From Hyphomicrobiales bacterium (GTDB taxonomy: Bacteria; Pseudomonadota; Alphaproteobacteria; Rhizobiales; Rhizobiaceae): a stretch of 64,000 nt of DNA. Within the stretch, counting starts at the first letter, position 1; the number at the start of each line of letters is the position of its first letter. Below the pieces are notes generated by a model that worked only from the letters and a program-made list of their open reading frames with translations, ran no database searches and was not told the origin of the DNA. The translations under genes were made by a program, and so were the position numbers. This document shows, piece after piece, positions 17,955 to 24,994 of the stretch. The DNA is taken from NCBI GenBank assembly GCA_900468805.1, contig UEIF01000035.1, positions 1-64,000 on the forward strand. The letters are read 5' to 3'.

Positions 17955-17980
17955 AACGAATCCTCTGCTTGGCAAGTTCC
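17955..17980 (-). promoter_or_regulatory. Possible EcfG-type promoter (GGAAC-N17-CGTT)
   Basis: Read on the minus strand, GGAAC is followed after 17 bases by CGTT, the consensus of alphaproteobacterial general-stress sigma factor EcfG. It points toward the 69-residue gene ending at 17631. By chance about one such match (either spacing) is expected in a window this size, so it stands only as a candidate. Confidence 0.35.
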
Positions 17981-18107
17981 TGCTCGGTGACGATGGCACC
18001 CTGTCGAATTCGCCGAGACGCGACTGGAGAACAGAATCCGGTAGCCCAATTTGTAGCCCGAATCGTCTGGCTGATATCGGAAATCTCGCTAAATCATTAA
18101 AAATAAA

Positions 18108-18183
18108 TGGTGGGCCCGGAGGGACTCGAACCCCCAACCAAGCGGTTATGAGCCGCCGGCTCTAACCATTGAGCTACAGGCCC
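18108..18183 (-). tRNA. tRNA-Ile2 (anticodon CAU, lysidine-modified type)
   Basis: A 76-base cloverleaf read on the minus strand, with a 7-bp acceptor stem (GGGCCTG / CGGGCCC with one G-T pair), D stem GCTC/GAGC, anticodon loop CTCATAA, T loop TTCGAGT and encoded CCA. Anticodon CAT would suggest Met, but the acceptor stem has C4-G69 and C5-G68, the pairs recognised by the lysidine synthetase TilS. The anticodon arm (GGCGG / CCGCT) is nearly that of E. coli ileX. I therefore call it tRNA-Ile2, which reads AUA after C34 becomes lysidine. Confidence 0.9.
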
Positions 18184-18375
18184 GGCACCCATGGTGCGGT
18201 CAGCCGGGGCAATGGTACCCGCAGCTTTTGTCCGCTTAACGCAAATCCGGGACAGTCACAAGCCATGAGCGCAAGCTTCTGTGGACGATGCATATTTCCG
18301 GTTTGCCCTCTGGAACCTTGGCGCGCGGGCTACATTTACTGCAATCAGGCTAGATCTGAAGAGGGCAATCGCAGA

Positions 18376-18744
18376 ATGGTGGCTTCCCAGGGTGCCGTGG
18401 TGCTCATCGTCGAAGATGAGCCGCTGATCAGGTTCAATATTCTGGATGTGCTTGAAGAAGTGGGGCATGTGGCGCTCGAGGCGGGGAACGCGGATGAGGC
18501 AATGGTGCTTCTGAAAACCCGCAACGATGTCGATGTCCTCTTCACCGACGTCAACATGGCCGGTTCGATGGATGGCATTCAGCTTGCCAAGCGGGTGAGG
18601 GCAATGCGGCCGAATATCGGCATCATCATCACCTCGGGAATGGTGCGCCTCGACCCCATGTCGCTGCCGGCCAACACGGCTTTCCTGCCGAAACCCTATC
18701 AGCACGAGGCCTTGATCACGACGATTGCTTCCATGATCCGATAG
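18376..18744 (+). CDS. Single-domain response regulator (receiver only)
   Basis: A 122-residue CheY-like receiver with no output domain. Key residues are visible: acidic pocket E13-D14-E15, phospho-acceptor D58 (VLFTDVNMAG), switch S87 (IIITSGM) and K106 (FLPKPY). Such proteins relay phosphate or act by protein contact. The ATG at 18376 begins the fold directly (VVLIVEDEPLIRF) and has GAGGG about 10 bases upstream; the frame is open further upstream, across the tRNA, but that part is not protein-like. No histidine kinase is adjacent, so its partner is unknown. Confidence 0.85.
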   Translation: MVASQGAVVLIVEDEPLIRFNILDVLEEVGHVALEAGNADEAMVLLKTRNDVDVLFTDVNMAGSMDGIQLAKRVRAMRPNIGIIITSGMVRLDPMSLPANTAFLPKPYQHEALITTIASMIR

Positions 18745-19020
18745 CACCCTGAAGGCTCAGGGCTCGTCGGTGACGGCGGCGGGGTGGGAACGCCCGTTGT
18801 CTGTTGCGGCTTCGGTTCTTCGATCTGTTTGCGAGCTTGTTTACTGGCCTCGGTGTCTCGTTGCCGCGCAGTTGGGCTTCAGCATCGCTCCAGTGGCGCA
18901 TCTTGGCCTTCCGGCCTGCCTTCCTCATCCCAGATTGCGTAGACGCGCTCGCGCACGCGGTCCTCGTTCCGGTCCGTGATGTGCCTCGCGTGGATTTTCG
19001 AATACCGATAAAACCGGCTG
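18716..19020 (-). pseudogene. Frameshifted DUF2934 protein remnant
   Basis: On the minus strand one frame reads DRVRERVYAIWDEEGRPEGQ, the start of a DUF2934 motif, then stops a few codons later at TGC TGA. A second frame carries the expected continuation, RHWSDAEAQLRGNE, from about 18896. The two join if one base is lost near GATGCGCCACTGG. No ATG start is apparent before the first part. An intact DUF2934 gene lies at 23772-24020, so this may be a decayed copy. A sequencing error at this point would give the same picture. Confidence 0.5.
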
Positions 19021-19098
19021 GGGATCGGATATTTGAACGGCGCAGCCGAACCTGAAGGGGAGGTCTGCTTCAGGCCCGGCCGCTGCCTCTGGAAACCG

Positions 19099-19290
19099 TC
19101 AATTATAGCTGCTCTTCAGCAGATCGTTTTCCTGATGCGCCTTCTTCTCATAGATCGTGAAGAGAGCCATCGAGAGCAGATAGGAGAGGAAGGGATCTCC
19201 CATCTGCGTGGCGATATCGCGGGATGCGAGGATATGTCGTTCCAACGCGCCGATATCTTTTTGCACGGTGGTTTCGCTCAAGCGGTTCAT
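19099..19290 (-). CDS. cinS: CinS-like small regulatory protein (63 aa)
   Basis: A 63-residue helical protein (MNRLSETTVQKDIGALERHI and onward) whose ATG overlaps the TGA of cinI as ATGA, a typical sign of translational coupling. In Rhizobium leguminosarum and R. etli, cinI is followed in just this way by cinS. CinS is a small protein that relieves repression by PraR and so links the Cin system to other quorum-sensing loci. Position, size and coupling match; I name it on context more than on sequence identity. No other gene follows closely on this strand. Confidence 0.7.
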   Translation of the reverse strand: MNRLSETTVQKDIGALERHILASRDIATQMGDPFLSYLLSMALFTIYEKKAHQENDLLKSSYN

Positions 19291-19952
19291 GCTGCCATCT
19301 CCAGGAATTGGGTCACGACGGAACGCGTCGGGACATAGCGGGTATAGAGGGGGGTATCGATGCCGAGGGATGCACGCATCCTATCCTGCACGCGTTCGGA
19401 AACTTCGAAGGCGCCGCAGCAGACCGGATATTTGCCGTAGCCATCGGCGCGGCCGAGTTCGTCAACCTCGGCGCCGGCACGTTTGTAGACGCGCTTCAGA
19501 TGCGGTTCGTAGTTGGAGATCATGGTGTGAATGCCGTGATCGAGGGCGCATTCGCAGAGCGCAAGCAGGAGCATGGAGAAGGCGCGGCCGGCATCGACAT
19601 CGGGAAAATCGGTAGCGATCGCCTCTTCGTCGATGCACATGCGGGTGCCTTCCCAGATGCCGGGCGCGACAAGATTGGCTGCCTGCGGGAAGGTTGCGCG
19701 GAAGACGTCGTAAAGGAGGGTCGGTCCGGTCGTCGGCATCAGGCGCATGCCGCCGTAAAGGCGGGTGCGGGTTTCGTTGCACCAGACGAGATAGGCCGGG
19801 CAGAGCGAGTCGTAGCTATCGCGCTCGAAGGGGCCGATTACCGGAACGTTCCAGCCAAGGGTGTCTGCGAAGACTTTCTTGCGCAGGCGGAACATCTGGT
19901 CGAGTATGAAAGCGTATTTCTGATACTCATGTGCCTGAATGATAACGAACAT
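19287..19952 (-). CDS. cinI: Acyl-homoserine-lactone synthase CinI
   Basis: A LuxI-family enzyme that makes an N-acyl-homoserine lactone from S-adenosylmethionine and acyl-carrier-protein-bound acyl chains. In rhizobia CinI makes the long-chain 3-hydroxy-tetradecenoyl signal. The invariant residues sit at canonical positions: R24, F28, W34, D45 and D48 (ERDSYDSL), then the Arg of RTRLYGGMRLMPTT and the EGTRMCIDEEAI segment. The start at 19952 (MFVIIQAHEY) is supported by GGAGGGAAAA directly upstream and yields 221 residues, the usual CinI length; the frame extends upstream but through the promoter. The gene follows cinR on the same strand. Confidence 0.93.
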   Translation of the reverse strand: MFVIIQAHEYQKYAFILDQMFRLRKKVFADTLGWNVPVIGPFERDSYDSLCPAYLVWCNETRTRLYGGMRLMPTTGPTLLYDVFRATFPQAANLVAPGIWEGTRMCIDEEAIATDFPDVDAGRAFSMLLLALCECALDHGIHTMISNYEPHLKRVYKRAGAEVDELGRADGYGKYPVCCGAFEVSERVQDRMRASLGIDTPLYTRYVPTRSVVTQFLEMAA

Positions 19953-20015
19953 TTTTCCCTCCAGCGTGTTGGGTTCGTGAGGGCAGAATGGTTCAGGAAG
20001 ACGGGCTCGGAAATT

Positions 20016-20059
20016 CCCACATATGGGTGCCCACAGATGGACCCCCGCATATGTGGGGG
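20016..20059 (-). promoter_or_regulatory. Two CATATG-centred palindromes before cinI
   Basis: CCCACATATGGG (20016-20027) and CCCCCGCATATGTGGGGG (20042-20059) lie 64 to 107 bases upstream of the cinI start, in the cinR-cinI gap. The second has 5-bp G/C arms flanking an 8-bp centre. A near-identical palindrome precedes cinR. They are good candidates for CinR binding sites (cin boxes), though no binding data can be read from sequence. Confidence 0.65.
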
Positions 20060-20136
20060 TCGCATGGACGATGGACATCAACAGGTTGTACCCGGTCTTG
20101 CCGGGCGCAACTCTTAAGGCCGAATTTTGGGGCAGG

Positions 20137-20862
20137 TCAGGGATTGATGATGCGCAACTGCACGGCCCGCGACGCAGCTGCGGAAATGGTGGCGCAGCCG
20201 AGCTTGAAGCGGGCGGTTTTCAGATAATCGCGGGTCGTGTGCTCGGAAATGCCGAGGATGACGGCGATGTCCTTGTAGTCCTTGCCGAGCGCGGTCCAAT
20301 GCAGGCATTCGATTTCGCGCGGAGAAAGTGCCGGCACCGGGTCGTTCTCGCCGTGAAGCTCGTAGATGGCCTTCCGATGAACCATATGAGCGATCTCGAT
20401 CCACTCATTGCGATAGAGCTTGACCATAGCGGTCCAATCATCGAGCGGAATGCGGGCATTGATCGACAGCAGCGCCCGGCGCTGCGCCTTGTCGGCAACG
20501 GGGATCGAGTAGCCGTTGCCGCCGATCCCGTGCTTCTGGGCGTCGACCAGCATGGCATAGGCTTCCGGTGTCGGCTCCACCTCGCTCCAGTCGAAGGGCA
20601 GTTGGCGCTCGAAGCCCTGTTTGACGATCGGATCGACCTTTACATAGCTGTTGAGCAGATAGCGCGACACCCAGGCATCCGGATAGGTAGTGCGCACGAA
20701 AGGGGCGTCGATCTTTGCCGCAATGGTCTGAGCCAGGTGATAGGTGACGTAGTCGACGGCGTACTCCGCCTGGAAAATGCGGATGGAAGTATCGACATTG
20801 GCTGCAGCCTTGATCTGTTCGAAAACGGATTCGAACTTTTGCGAATAGCTATTTTCCGTCAT
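20137..20862 (-). CDS. cinR: LuxR-type quorum-sensing regulator CinR
   Basis: A 241-residue regulator with an N-terminal autoinducer-binding domain (about 1-165: VDYVTYHLAQTI, YPDAWVSRYLLNSYVKVDPI, DWSEVEPTPEAYAML) and a C-terminal LuxR helix-turn-helix (LSPREIECLHWTALGKDYKD, ILGISEHTTRDYLKTARFKL). With the lactone bound it should activate cinI. The start at 20862 (MTENSYSQ) is preceded by AGGCGG; the track frame extends 22 residues further but would run into the palindrome. It lies 184 bases upstream of cinI on the same strand, as in other rhizobia. Confidence 0.92.
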   Translation of the reverse strand: MTENSYSQKFESVFEQIKAAANVDTSIRIFQAEYAVDYVTYHLAQTIAAKIDAPFVRTTYPDAWVSRYLLNSYVKVDPIVKQGFERQLPFDWSEVEPTPEAYAMLVDAQKHGIGGNGYSIPVADKAQRRALLSINARIPLDDWTAMVKLYRNEWIEIAHMVHRKAIYELHGENDPVPALSPREIECLHWTALGKDYKDIAVILGISEHTTRDYLKTARFKLGCATISAAASRAVQLRIINP

Positions 20863-20921
20863 CGTGCCGCCTGCCTCAAACCGTTCAATCCTACCGCGAG
20901 GAATGTCAAAAATACAAGGTA

Positions 20922-20939
20922 TCCCCACATATGCGGGGA
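20922..20939. promoter_or_regulatory. CATATG-centred palindrome between cinR and a divergent small gene
   Basis: TCCCCACATATGCGGGGA lies 60 bases upstream of cinR and 50 bases upstream of a divergent 61-residue gene. It repeats the motif found before cinI, so CinR or another regulator may bind all three sites. It could serve either or both divergent promoters. Confidence 0.65.
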
Positions 20940-20988
20940 ATGACTTTTCCAGACCCGTCTGTTAGCGCCTTTTTCGGGGAGGCTCCAG

Positions 20989-21174
20989 ATGGACAGCAAG
21001 AGAACTTTCGACATCGCCGAATGCCATCAGGCAGCCAAAGGGCTGAAATCCAGCTGGCAGGACATGGCCGGCTCCGAGGCGTTGATCCGCGCGCTCGTCG
21101 CCGAACGCAATGGCGATACGTTGCTTGCCTTGTTCTGGACAGAGGTTCACCGGACGCTCTGCGAAGAGAAATAA
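20989..21174 (+). CDS. Small hypothetical protein (61 aa) next to the cin box
   Basis: The ATG at 20989 follows a strong GGGGAGG site. The product (MDSKRTFDIAECHQAAKGLK and onward) is a soluble helical protein with a Trp in each half (SSWQDMAG, ALFWTEVHRTLCEEK). I do not know the family. It is transcribed away from cinR and shares with it the palindrome at 20922-20939. A hairpin with a short T-run follows at 21227. Confidence 0.6.
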   Translation: MDSKRTFDIAECHQAAKGLKSSWQDMAGSEALIRALVAERNGDTLLALFWTEVHRTLCEEK

Positions 21175-21222
21175 TCGCTCCTTTACAGTTAAATCAGTCA
21201 CGAAATCATCTTCGATGAACTG

Positions 21223-21446
21223 TCACTGGTCGCCCGATGGGCGCGACCATTTTGGGGCCGGTTTCACCATGGGATAATCGGCTGCCCTGACATCGAGGAT
21301 GCCGAGATCGATGATGCAGTCCTCGCCTTGTCATAGCTCATCGTCGCGTCAACGCGTGTGGTGCCCGAGGGAATACCGAAGGGCACGTAGAAACAGGGAT
21401 CGTTCGCCTGATCGGAATGCGTGGCATGGACGGTGAATTCGGTCAT
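21223..21446 (-). pseudogene. Truncated, frameshifted 5' fragment of a CehA/McbA-like metallohydrolase
   Basis: The minus strand begins MTEFTVHATHSDQANDPCFY, then VPFGIPSGTTRVDATMSYDK, which resembles the N-terminus of CehA/McbA-type PHP metallohydrolases. After MSYDKA the frame breaks. One base further over the family sequence resumes as EDCIIDLGILDVRAADYP and then stops after about 15 more residues. The remaining several hundred residues, including the whole catalytic PHP domain, are absent. This is a decayed remnant; the call depends on my recollection of that N-terminal pattern. Confidence 0.5.
21227..21254 (+). terminator. Probable intrinsic terminator
   Basis: TGGTCGC / GCGACCA form a 7-bp stem, with further partial pairing inside the loop, followed by TTTT. 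It lies 53 bases after the 61-residue gene. It also overlaps the end of the relic on the opposite strand. Confidence 0.5.
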
Positions 21447-21693
21447 GAAGCGGCCATCGGCGAAGGTTCGGATACGTCGTGTAAAGCAGCAAGATGACAG
21501 GCATATCGCGAACGTATCTCACCGGCCATCAGAGCAGATGGCATATGAACACGTCTTCACATTTGTCGCCAGTTAATTGGGGTCACGCACCACAGGCAAG
21601 GTATGTGAAGCCTGACCCCGCAAAATATCCAGCATATTCCAGCATATCGCCCAAATATGCTTGACGGATCGTTAGCGCGGAGCGCAAAGGTGC

Positions 21694-21713
21694 TTGTGGA
21701 AACGGTTACACAA
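21694..21713. promoter_or_regulatory. LacI-family operator before the GH38-like gene
   Basis: TTGTGGAAACGGTTACACAA is an extended palindrome whose core TGGAAACGGTTACA fits the LacI/GalR consensus TGNAANCGNTTNCA exactly. It lies about 110 bases upstream of the next gene. No LacI-type regulator gene is in this window, so the regulator acts from elsewhere. Confidence 0.6.
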
Positions 21714-21825
21714 GTGCCGCTGTATCATATTGGGAGGGATGGCCGGTATTGCGTGTTGGACGCACAGCGCCTTGCGCTGAGACCGCGTGAAAGCCGCTCG
21801 CTAGCGGCAAGACCGGCCCAATGGA

Positions 21826-23763
21826 ATGCAAATGACCGAAAAGCGCGTGCATCTGGTCTTCAAGACCCATCTCGACATCGGCTTTACGGACCATGCCGAA
21901 AAAGTCCGTCGTCAATATCATGAACGCTTCATCCCGCAGGCGATCGAGACGGGTGCGCATTTTTATGCCGAAAACCCTGAAGAGCCGAAGTTCATCTGGA
22001 CAACAGGCGCGTGGCTGATCTGGGATCATCTGAATTCACGATCGCCTGCCGAGGTCGCTGCACTGGAGCAGGCGATCGAACGCGGGCTCATCCGCTGGCA
22101 CGGGCTGCCTTTCACCACCCATACGGAGCTGATGTCGCCTGATCTGTTCCGTGCCGGTCTTTCCTATTCGCAGAAGCTCGACCGCCGTTTCGGCAAAAAG
22201 ACGATTGCGGCGAAGATGACCGACGTTCCCGGCCATACGCTCGGCATGGTGCCCTTGCTGGCCGAGGCCGGCATCCGCTTCCTGCATCTCGGGGTCAACA
22301 CGGCTTCGCCGACGCCTGAGGTGCCTGACGTTTTCCGCTGGCGCGCGCCCGACGGCGCTGAAGTCGTCGTCATGTATCAGCGCTCCTATGGCGAGACCTA
22401 TTTCCCCGAAGGTTTCGATGACGGGCTGAGCTTTGCCCACACGCAGGACAATATCGGTCCGCAGAGCGTGCCGCAGACGGCGGAAGCCTATCGCGACTTG
22501 CGTCGCCTCGAGCCTGGGGCGATCCTCCGCGCGGCGACGCTGGAGGATTATGGCGCGATCCTCTGGGAGGAGCGGGAGCGTTTTCCGGTGCTGGAGCTGG
22601 AGCTTGGCGACAGCTGGATCCATGGCAGCGCCACCGATCCCTTGAAGACGGCGAAGTTCCTGGCCCTGCAACGGCTCTATGACCGCTTTGCCGGCGAGGG
22701 ACTGGATAAGCGTCGGCTCGCCTTCGGCCGCGGCCTCGCCATGGTGGCGGAGCATACATGCGGGGTGGATATCAAATCCTATCTGCGCGACGACAAGGCC
22801 TGGGCAAAAGCCGATTTCAACGCCGCGCGCAAAACCGATTACCGTTTCGCCTATACCGAGGCGTCATGGGACGAGCAGCGCGGCTATATCGATCAGGCCG
22901 TCGCCGAACTCGATGCCGAAGATCAGCATGAGGCGCAGACCGTGCTTTCAGAGCTTTTCGCGCCCGCGCTCGTCGGCAGCGCGAGCCGCGACACCCGCCT
23001 GAGCGCCGGGGGCTGGTCGATCGAGCTTGATGAGGTAACCGGTGATGTCACAGCGCTCACGTCACCGCGGGGGCGGCGGATGGCTGGCCGTGCTGGCTCG
23101 CTGATCGCCTATCGCTATGAAAGCTATGACGCTGCCGACGTTGCCAGGCATATGGACAGCTATCTCACTCACCGGCAGGAATGGGCGGTGCTGGATCACG
23201 ACAAGCCGGGGCTTGGCCGTTCGGGCGCTGCGCTCTCGAAGGTTTTTGTGCCTCATCTCGAGAGTGCAGGCGAGGGAAGCCTGTTGCTGTCCATGCCGGC
23301 CGAAGCCGTCGAACGGTTTGGCGCTCCGCGGCAGCTAGCGATTGAATTCTCGGCCGATGGTGAGGCCTTGCAACTGCGCCTTTCGCTGCGCGACAAGGCG
23401 GCGAACCGCATGCCGGAGGCAAGTTTCCTGTCTTTTACGCCCGAGGTCGCAAAGGACTGGGTTTTCAGGAAAATGGGTCTCTGGCACCAGTCCGGAAATT
23501 TCGCCAGATCCGGTGGAGGCCAGCTTCAGGCGGTGACTGCAGTCCGTGGCGAGTTCGGCGTGTCCAACGGCGCGCTCGTCGTCGCGCCTCTGGATACGCC
23601 GCTGATCGCGCCGCAGAACTGGGATTTCATGAGTTTCTGCAGGGGCCTGCCGGATTTCCAAGAGGGAATCCGCTTCAACCTGCACAATAATAAATGGGGA
23701 ACCAACTTCCCGATGTGGTGGGAAGGTGATTTCTCCGCCCGTTTCCGGATCAGTTTGGATTAG
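21826..23763 (+). CDS. GH38-like, DUF5054-type glycoside hydrolase candidate
   Basis: A 645-residue protein whose N-terminal third resembles the metal-dependent catalytic domain of family 38 alpha-mannosidases: H15-x-D17 in FKTHLDIGFTDHA, then D133 in KMTDVPGHTLGM, which matches the nucleophile motif DPFGHS. The rest (beta-rich, ending NKWGTNFPMWWEGDFSARFR) fits the DUF5054 family seen in carbohydrate loci. There is no signal peptide, so a cytoplasmic role on an imported sugar is likely. An in-frame ATG at 21832 is an alternative start; neither has a strong site. A LacI-type operator lies upstream, which suggests induction by a sugar. Confidence 0.7.
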   Translation: MQMTEKRVHLVFKTHLDIGFTDHAEKVRRQYHERFIPQAIETGAHFYAENPEEPKFIWTTGAWLIWDHLNSRSPAEVAALEQAIERGLIRWHGLPFTTHTELMSPDLFRAGLSYSQKLDRRFGKKTIAAKMTDVPGHTLGMVPLLAEAGIRFLHLGVNTASPTPEVPDVFRWRAPDGAEVVVMYQRSYGETYFPEGFDDGLSFAHTQDNIGPQSVPQTAEAYRDLRRLEPGAILRAATLEDYGAILWEERERFPVLELELGDSWIHGSATDPLKTAKFLALQRLYDRFAGEGLDKRRLAFGRGLAMVAEHTCGVDIKSYLRDDKAWAKADFNAARKTDYRFAYTEASWDEQRGYIDQAVAELDAEDQHEAQTVLSELFAPALVGSASRDTRLSAGGWSIELDEVTGDVTALTSPRGRRMAGRAGSLIAYRYESYDAADVARHMDSYLTHRQEWAVLDHDKPGLGRSGAALSKVFVPHLESAGEGSLLLSMPAEAVERFGAPRQLAIEFSADGEALQLRLSLRDKAANRMPEASFLSFTPEVAKDWVFRKMGLWHQSGNFARSGGGQLQAVTAVRGEFGVSNGALVVAPLDTPLIAPQNWDFMSFCRGLPDFQEGIRFNLHNNKWGTNFPMWWEGDFSARFRISLD

Positions 23764-23771
23764 CCGCGCGT

Positions 23772-24020
23772 TTAACCGGCCCGTGACAGCTTTTGGCGCT
23801 GGTTGCTGAAAGCGGCCGGCTTGGGTGGTTTCGGCGCTTTCGGGCGAAATTTGACGAGAACTTCGTTGCCATCCGTCGAGGCACGCGTGCGCTCCAGTCT
23901 CTCGCGTTCGGCCGTCGCCTGAAGCCAATGCTCGGAATCGCGGCCATTCGGCCTGCCCTCCGCTTCCCAGATCGCATAGGCTCGCTTGCATATCCACTCA
24001 TGCCGGGAGGTGTTGCTCAT
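23772..24020 (-). CDS. DUF2934-family small protein
   Basis: Starting at 24020 (AAGGA about 9 bases upstream) gives 82 residues. The N-terminal half is a DUF2934 domain, HEWICKRAYAIWEAEGRPNG then DSEHWLQATAERERLE, and the tail is basic and Pro-rich (RPKAPKPPKPAAF). The family has unknown function and is common in rhizobia next to stress genes. A perfect EcfG-type promoter (24171-24195) lies about 150 bases upstream. It ends 8 bases from the convergent GH38-like gene. Confidence 0.8.
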   Translation of the reverse strand: MSNTSRHEWICKRAYAIWEAEGRPNGRDSEHWLQATAERERLERTRASTDGNEVLVKFRPKAPKPPKPAAFSNQRQKLSRAG

Positions 24021-24170
24021 CGTTTCGTCCTTCTTGCGCCGATCTTTTCCCTCGATTCCACACGATTGGCCTCCCGCCAAAGGCGGATATCTCAAGCTGA
24101 TCTTGTGAATGAGCCGGCATTGCCGGCATTCCGATGGGGCGGCATGACGTTACGCCATGCTTACCGGAAG

Positions 24171-24195
24171 AACGATTTCACCTGACATGTGTTCC
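24171..24195 (-). promoter_or_regulatory. EcfG-type promoter (GGAAC-N16-CGTT)
   Basis: On the minus strand GGAAC is followed after exactly 16 bases by CGTT, the consensus for the general-stress sigma factor EcfG. It points to the DUF2934 gene that starts at 24020. Confidence 0.6.
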
Positions 24196-24243
24196 CGACA
24201 TATTCTGTGAAATTTCCTCCAGGGAGCCGCGGAGGGAGACGCA

Positions 24244-24459
24244 TTATTCAGAGCGTGAGCGCTCGCTGTTGGCTTCGTCGTGTTTGACATTCCAGTCCTT
24301 GCGAGACTTCTGGCCGGGCGGTGTGCGATGGATGGTGGCATCATCGGAATGGGTGATGTCGCGCGGCTTGGCGCTGGAGACGCCGCTGTTGCGGCGACCC
24401 TCTTGCGAACGCGCGAACTGTCCTTCGGCGTCTTTGTGGATTTTGTCTTTGCCGCTCAC
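24244..24459 (-). CDS. Small hydrophilic hypothetical protein (71 aa)
   Basis: A GTG start at 24459 follows AGGAG by 6 bases. The product (VSGKDKIHKDAEGQFARSQE and onward, rendered with Met at position 1) is very hydrophilic, rich in Lys, Arg, Ser, His and Asp, and has no hydrophobic core, so it is probably disordered. It lies 9 bases after the 68-residue gene on the same strand and should be cotranscribed with it. Disordered small proteins of this kind are often stress-induced, which agrees with the promoter upstream of the pair, but I know no family for it. Confidence 0.65.
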   Translation of the reverse strand: MSGKDKIHKDAEGQFARSQEGRRNSGVSSAKPRDITHSDDATIHRTPPGQKSRKDWNVKHDEANSERSRSE

Positions 24460-24468
24460 GATCGTCTC

Positions 24469-24675
24469 CTACTCGCGCATGCTATCAGGCTGAACAGGCG
24501 GGCGCCGCTTGGCGGCCATCAGCAAGTCCAGTTCGACGGAAGACGGACCGAAGCGGGTAAAGAGGCTTTCGGCCTGTTCGTTCTTGAGGCCGTATTTGGC
24601 GGCGAATTCGTGAAGACTATACGGGCGGCCACGCAGGGTGCGGCTGCGTCGTTCGGGTTGGTGAATTTGCGTCAT
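24469..24675 (-). CDS. Small DUF3606-like protein (68 aa)
   Basis: The ATG at 24675 is preceded by GGGGAG. The product has a basic start (MTQIHQPERRSRTLRGRPYS) and then LHEFAAKYGLKNEQAESLFT followed by FGPSSVELDLLMAAKR. That helix-turn-helix-like layout resembles DUF3606 and related small rhizobial proteins; the family call is tentative. It is the first gene of a two-gene minus-strand unit. An EcfG-like promoter (GGAAC-N16-GGTT) ends 32 bases upstream. Confidence 0.65.
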   Translation of the reverse strand: MTQIHQPERRSRTLRGRPYSLHEFAAKYGLKNEQAESLFTRFGPSSVELDLLMAAKRRPPVQPDSMRE

Positions 24676-24706
24676 TCTGATCTCCCCAGACTACTTGCTG
24701 AGGCAC

Positions 24707-24731
24707 AACCGGCGAGCACGTTAAAGGTTCC
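24707..24731 (-). promoter_or_regulatory. EcfG-like promoter (GGAAC-N16-GGTT)
   Basis: The minus strand carries GGAAC, 16 bases, then GGTT, one base off the CGTT consensus. It stands at promoter distance from the start of the 68-residue gene. Confidence 0.4.
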
Positions 24732-24917
24732 AAATCCGGTGTTTCCGATGCCGTCCTACAGGCGAAATACCGTTTTAGCCTGTCTCGACAGCAAAAAAAG
24801 TCGGCAAGTCTCAATGAATTTCAATCGGTTAGAAGTTGCGGCAGCCAGGGCGGTCAGAAATGGCTTTATCACGCCCGTGTTACTCTATAAAATGAATCGT
24901 GTATCCGGTCCGAAGGA

Positions 24918-24942
24918 GGAACCGAGCTGTTGTTTCCGCGTC
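24918..24942 (+). promoter_or_regulatory. EcfG-like promoter (GGAAC-N16-CGTC)
   Basis: GGAAC, 16 bases, then CGTC (one base off CGTT) ends about 52 bases before the ATG at 24995. With the site at 24707 it would make this 319-base gap a divergent stress promoter region. I see no gene inside the gap. Confidence 0.4.
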
Positions 24943-24994
24943 GATCCGGACCGGGTCTTGAGGAAGCTGGCTTAATCCATCAGAGGAGACAGAC

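Noticed and set aside
17889..18137. An 82-residue frame beginning MGVRVPPGPPF
   Set aside because: It begins inside the tRNA-Ile2 gene; this opening peptide is a common false translation of tRNA 3' ends.
18108..18183. Calling the CAU tRNA an elongator tRNA-Met
   Set aside because: The C4-G69 and C5-G68 pairs and the GGCGG anticodon stem match tRNA-Ile2, not tRNA-Met.
18108..18183. The tRNA as an attachment site of a genomic island
   Set aside because: I found no integrase gene and no second copy of the tRNA 3' end in the window.
20042..20059. CRISPR-like or insertion-sequence end for the CATATG palindromes
   Set aside because: There are only three short copies, each at a promoter, with no spacers, transposase or target duplication.
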